Below are positions 63,888 through 64,000 of a stretch of 64,000 nucleotides of DNA, piece after piece. The notes under the pieces were generated by a model. It was not told where the DNA came from and ran no database searches. It saw nothing but the letters and a program-made list of their open reading frames with translations. This DNA is from Bacillota bacterium. GTDB taxonomy: Bacteria > Armatimonadota > HRBIN16. The position numbers and the translations under genes were made by a program. Each line of letters opens with the position of its first letter. Positions within the stretch are counted from its first letter, which is position 1. Location: assembly GCA_023511455.1 (NCBI GenBank), contig JAIMBJ010000010.1, positions 1 to 64,000 of the forward strand, written 5' to 3'.

Positions 63888-64000
63888 CTACTCCTCATTA
63901 TCGGTCTGCTCGCGCCGAGACTGGATGCGAAACTCCTCTTCTGTAACATCGGCAACATCCCACAGGAACTTCAGGGTTTTCTCTGTCAAACGGTCCGCCA
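63888..64000 (-). CDS. tig: Trigger factor, C-terminal end (cut by window edge)
   Basis: The last 37 codons of a minus-strand gene that enters from the right edge. They read ADRLTEKTLKFLWDVADVTEEE (in part) and end in QTDNEE before TAG at 63888-63890. Position directly before clpP and the helical, charged tail fit trigger factor, the ribosome-bound folding helper. The call rests mostly on gene order. Confidence 0.7.
   Translation of the reverse strand, partial: ADRLTEKTLKFLWDVADVTEEEFRIQSRREQTDNEE

Overview
The window is a G+C-rich (about 60%) chromosomal segment from a free-living, probably thermophilic bacterium. The gene mix suggests a member of the Armatimonadota or a neighbouring deep lineage: SLH-domain and DUF1080/ThuA secreted proteins, RHS remnants, DUF362/polyferredoxin genes and a Thermotoga-like DAHP synthase. 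This placement is inferred from content only; there is no rRNA gene here. Coding density is high, with many ATGA overlaps. Sigma-70-type promoters are unusually easy to read, several being TTGACA-17-TATAAT or close to it.

Left part (1-17.9 kb). On the minus strand lie a DsbA/VKOR disulfide-forming pair, guaB and a TPR membrane protein. A type II restriction-modification pair (MvaI/BcnI-like nuclease plus methyltransferase) follows and is divergent from a three-gene redox unit: DUF362, a NapH-NapG fusion polyferredoxin, and a second DUF362. Next come a TlpA-like thioredoxin whose stop codon lies in a palindromic repeat, an SLH-anchored FAD oxidoreductase, a hybrid histidine kinase and a ThuA/DUF1080 lipoprotein-like enzyme.

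Middle (17.9-35.6 kb). groES-groEL sits under a perfect CIRCE operator. It is followed by a DAACS transporter, a small membrane protein, a PadR/HAAS regulatory pair with a consensus promoter, and pilT. A promoter, a 38-residue ORF ending in Gly-Gly and an intrinsic terminator precede the prkA-yhbH-spoVR stress operon. Then come an unassigned barrel-sandwich protein with a two-component system and a TauE/SafE exporter, and a decayed PIN toxin gene with its partner and a PD-(D/E)XK protein.

Right part (35.6-64 kb). ftsE-ftsX-M23 peptidase (cell-wall splitting) is followed by secreted glycosidase-like proteins, a DUF624 protein, a PfkB kinase and a CPBP protease. A selenocysteine-containing selD, with an in-frame UGA and a SECIS-like hairpin, sits beside convergent purE and purK. 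This group is flanked by two paralogous coiled-coil proteins, one with an expanded minisatellite. An aroF-tyrA-aroA-cmk-plsC operon follows. A 3.5-kb accessory island (56.1-59.5 kb) holds a MITE-like element, a strong promoter, three secreted ORFs and an RHS fragment. The window ends in tig-clpP-clpX-lon, with tig cut by the edge.

The least explained pieces are the Gly-Gly mini-ORF/terminator ahead of prkA, the DUF362-NapHG-DUF362 unit, the secreted island at 56-59 kb, and the paralogous coiled-coil genes around selD.
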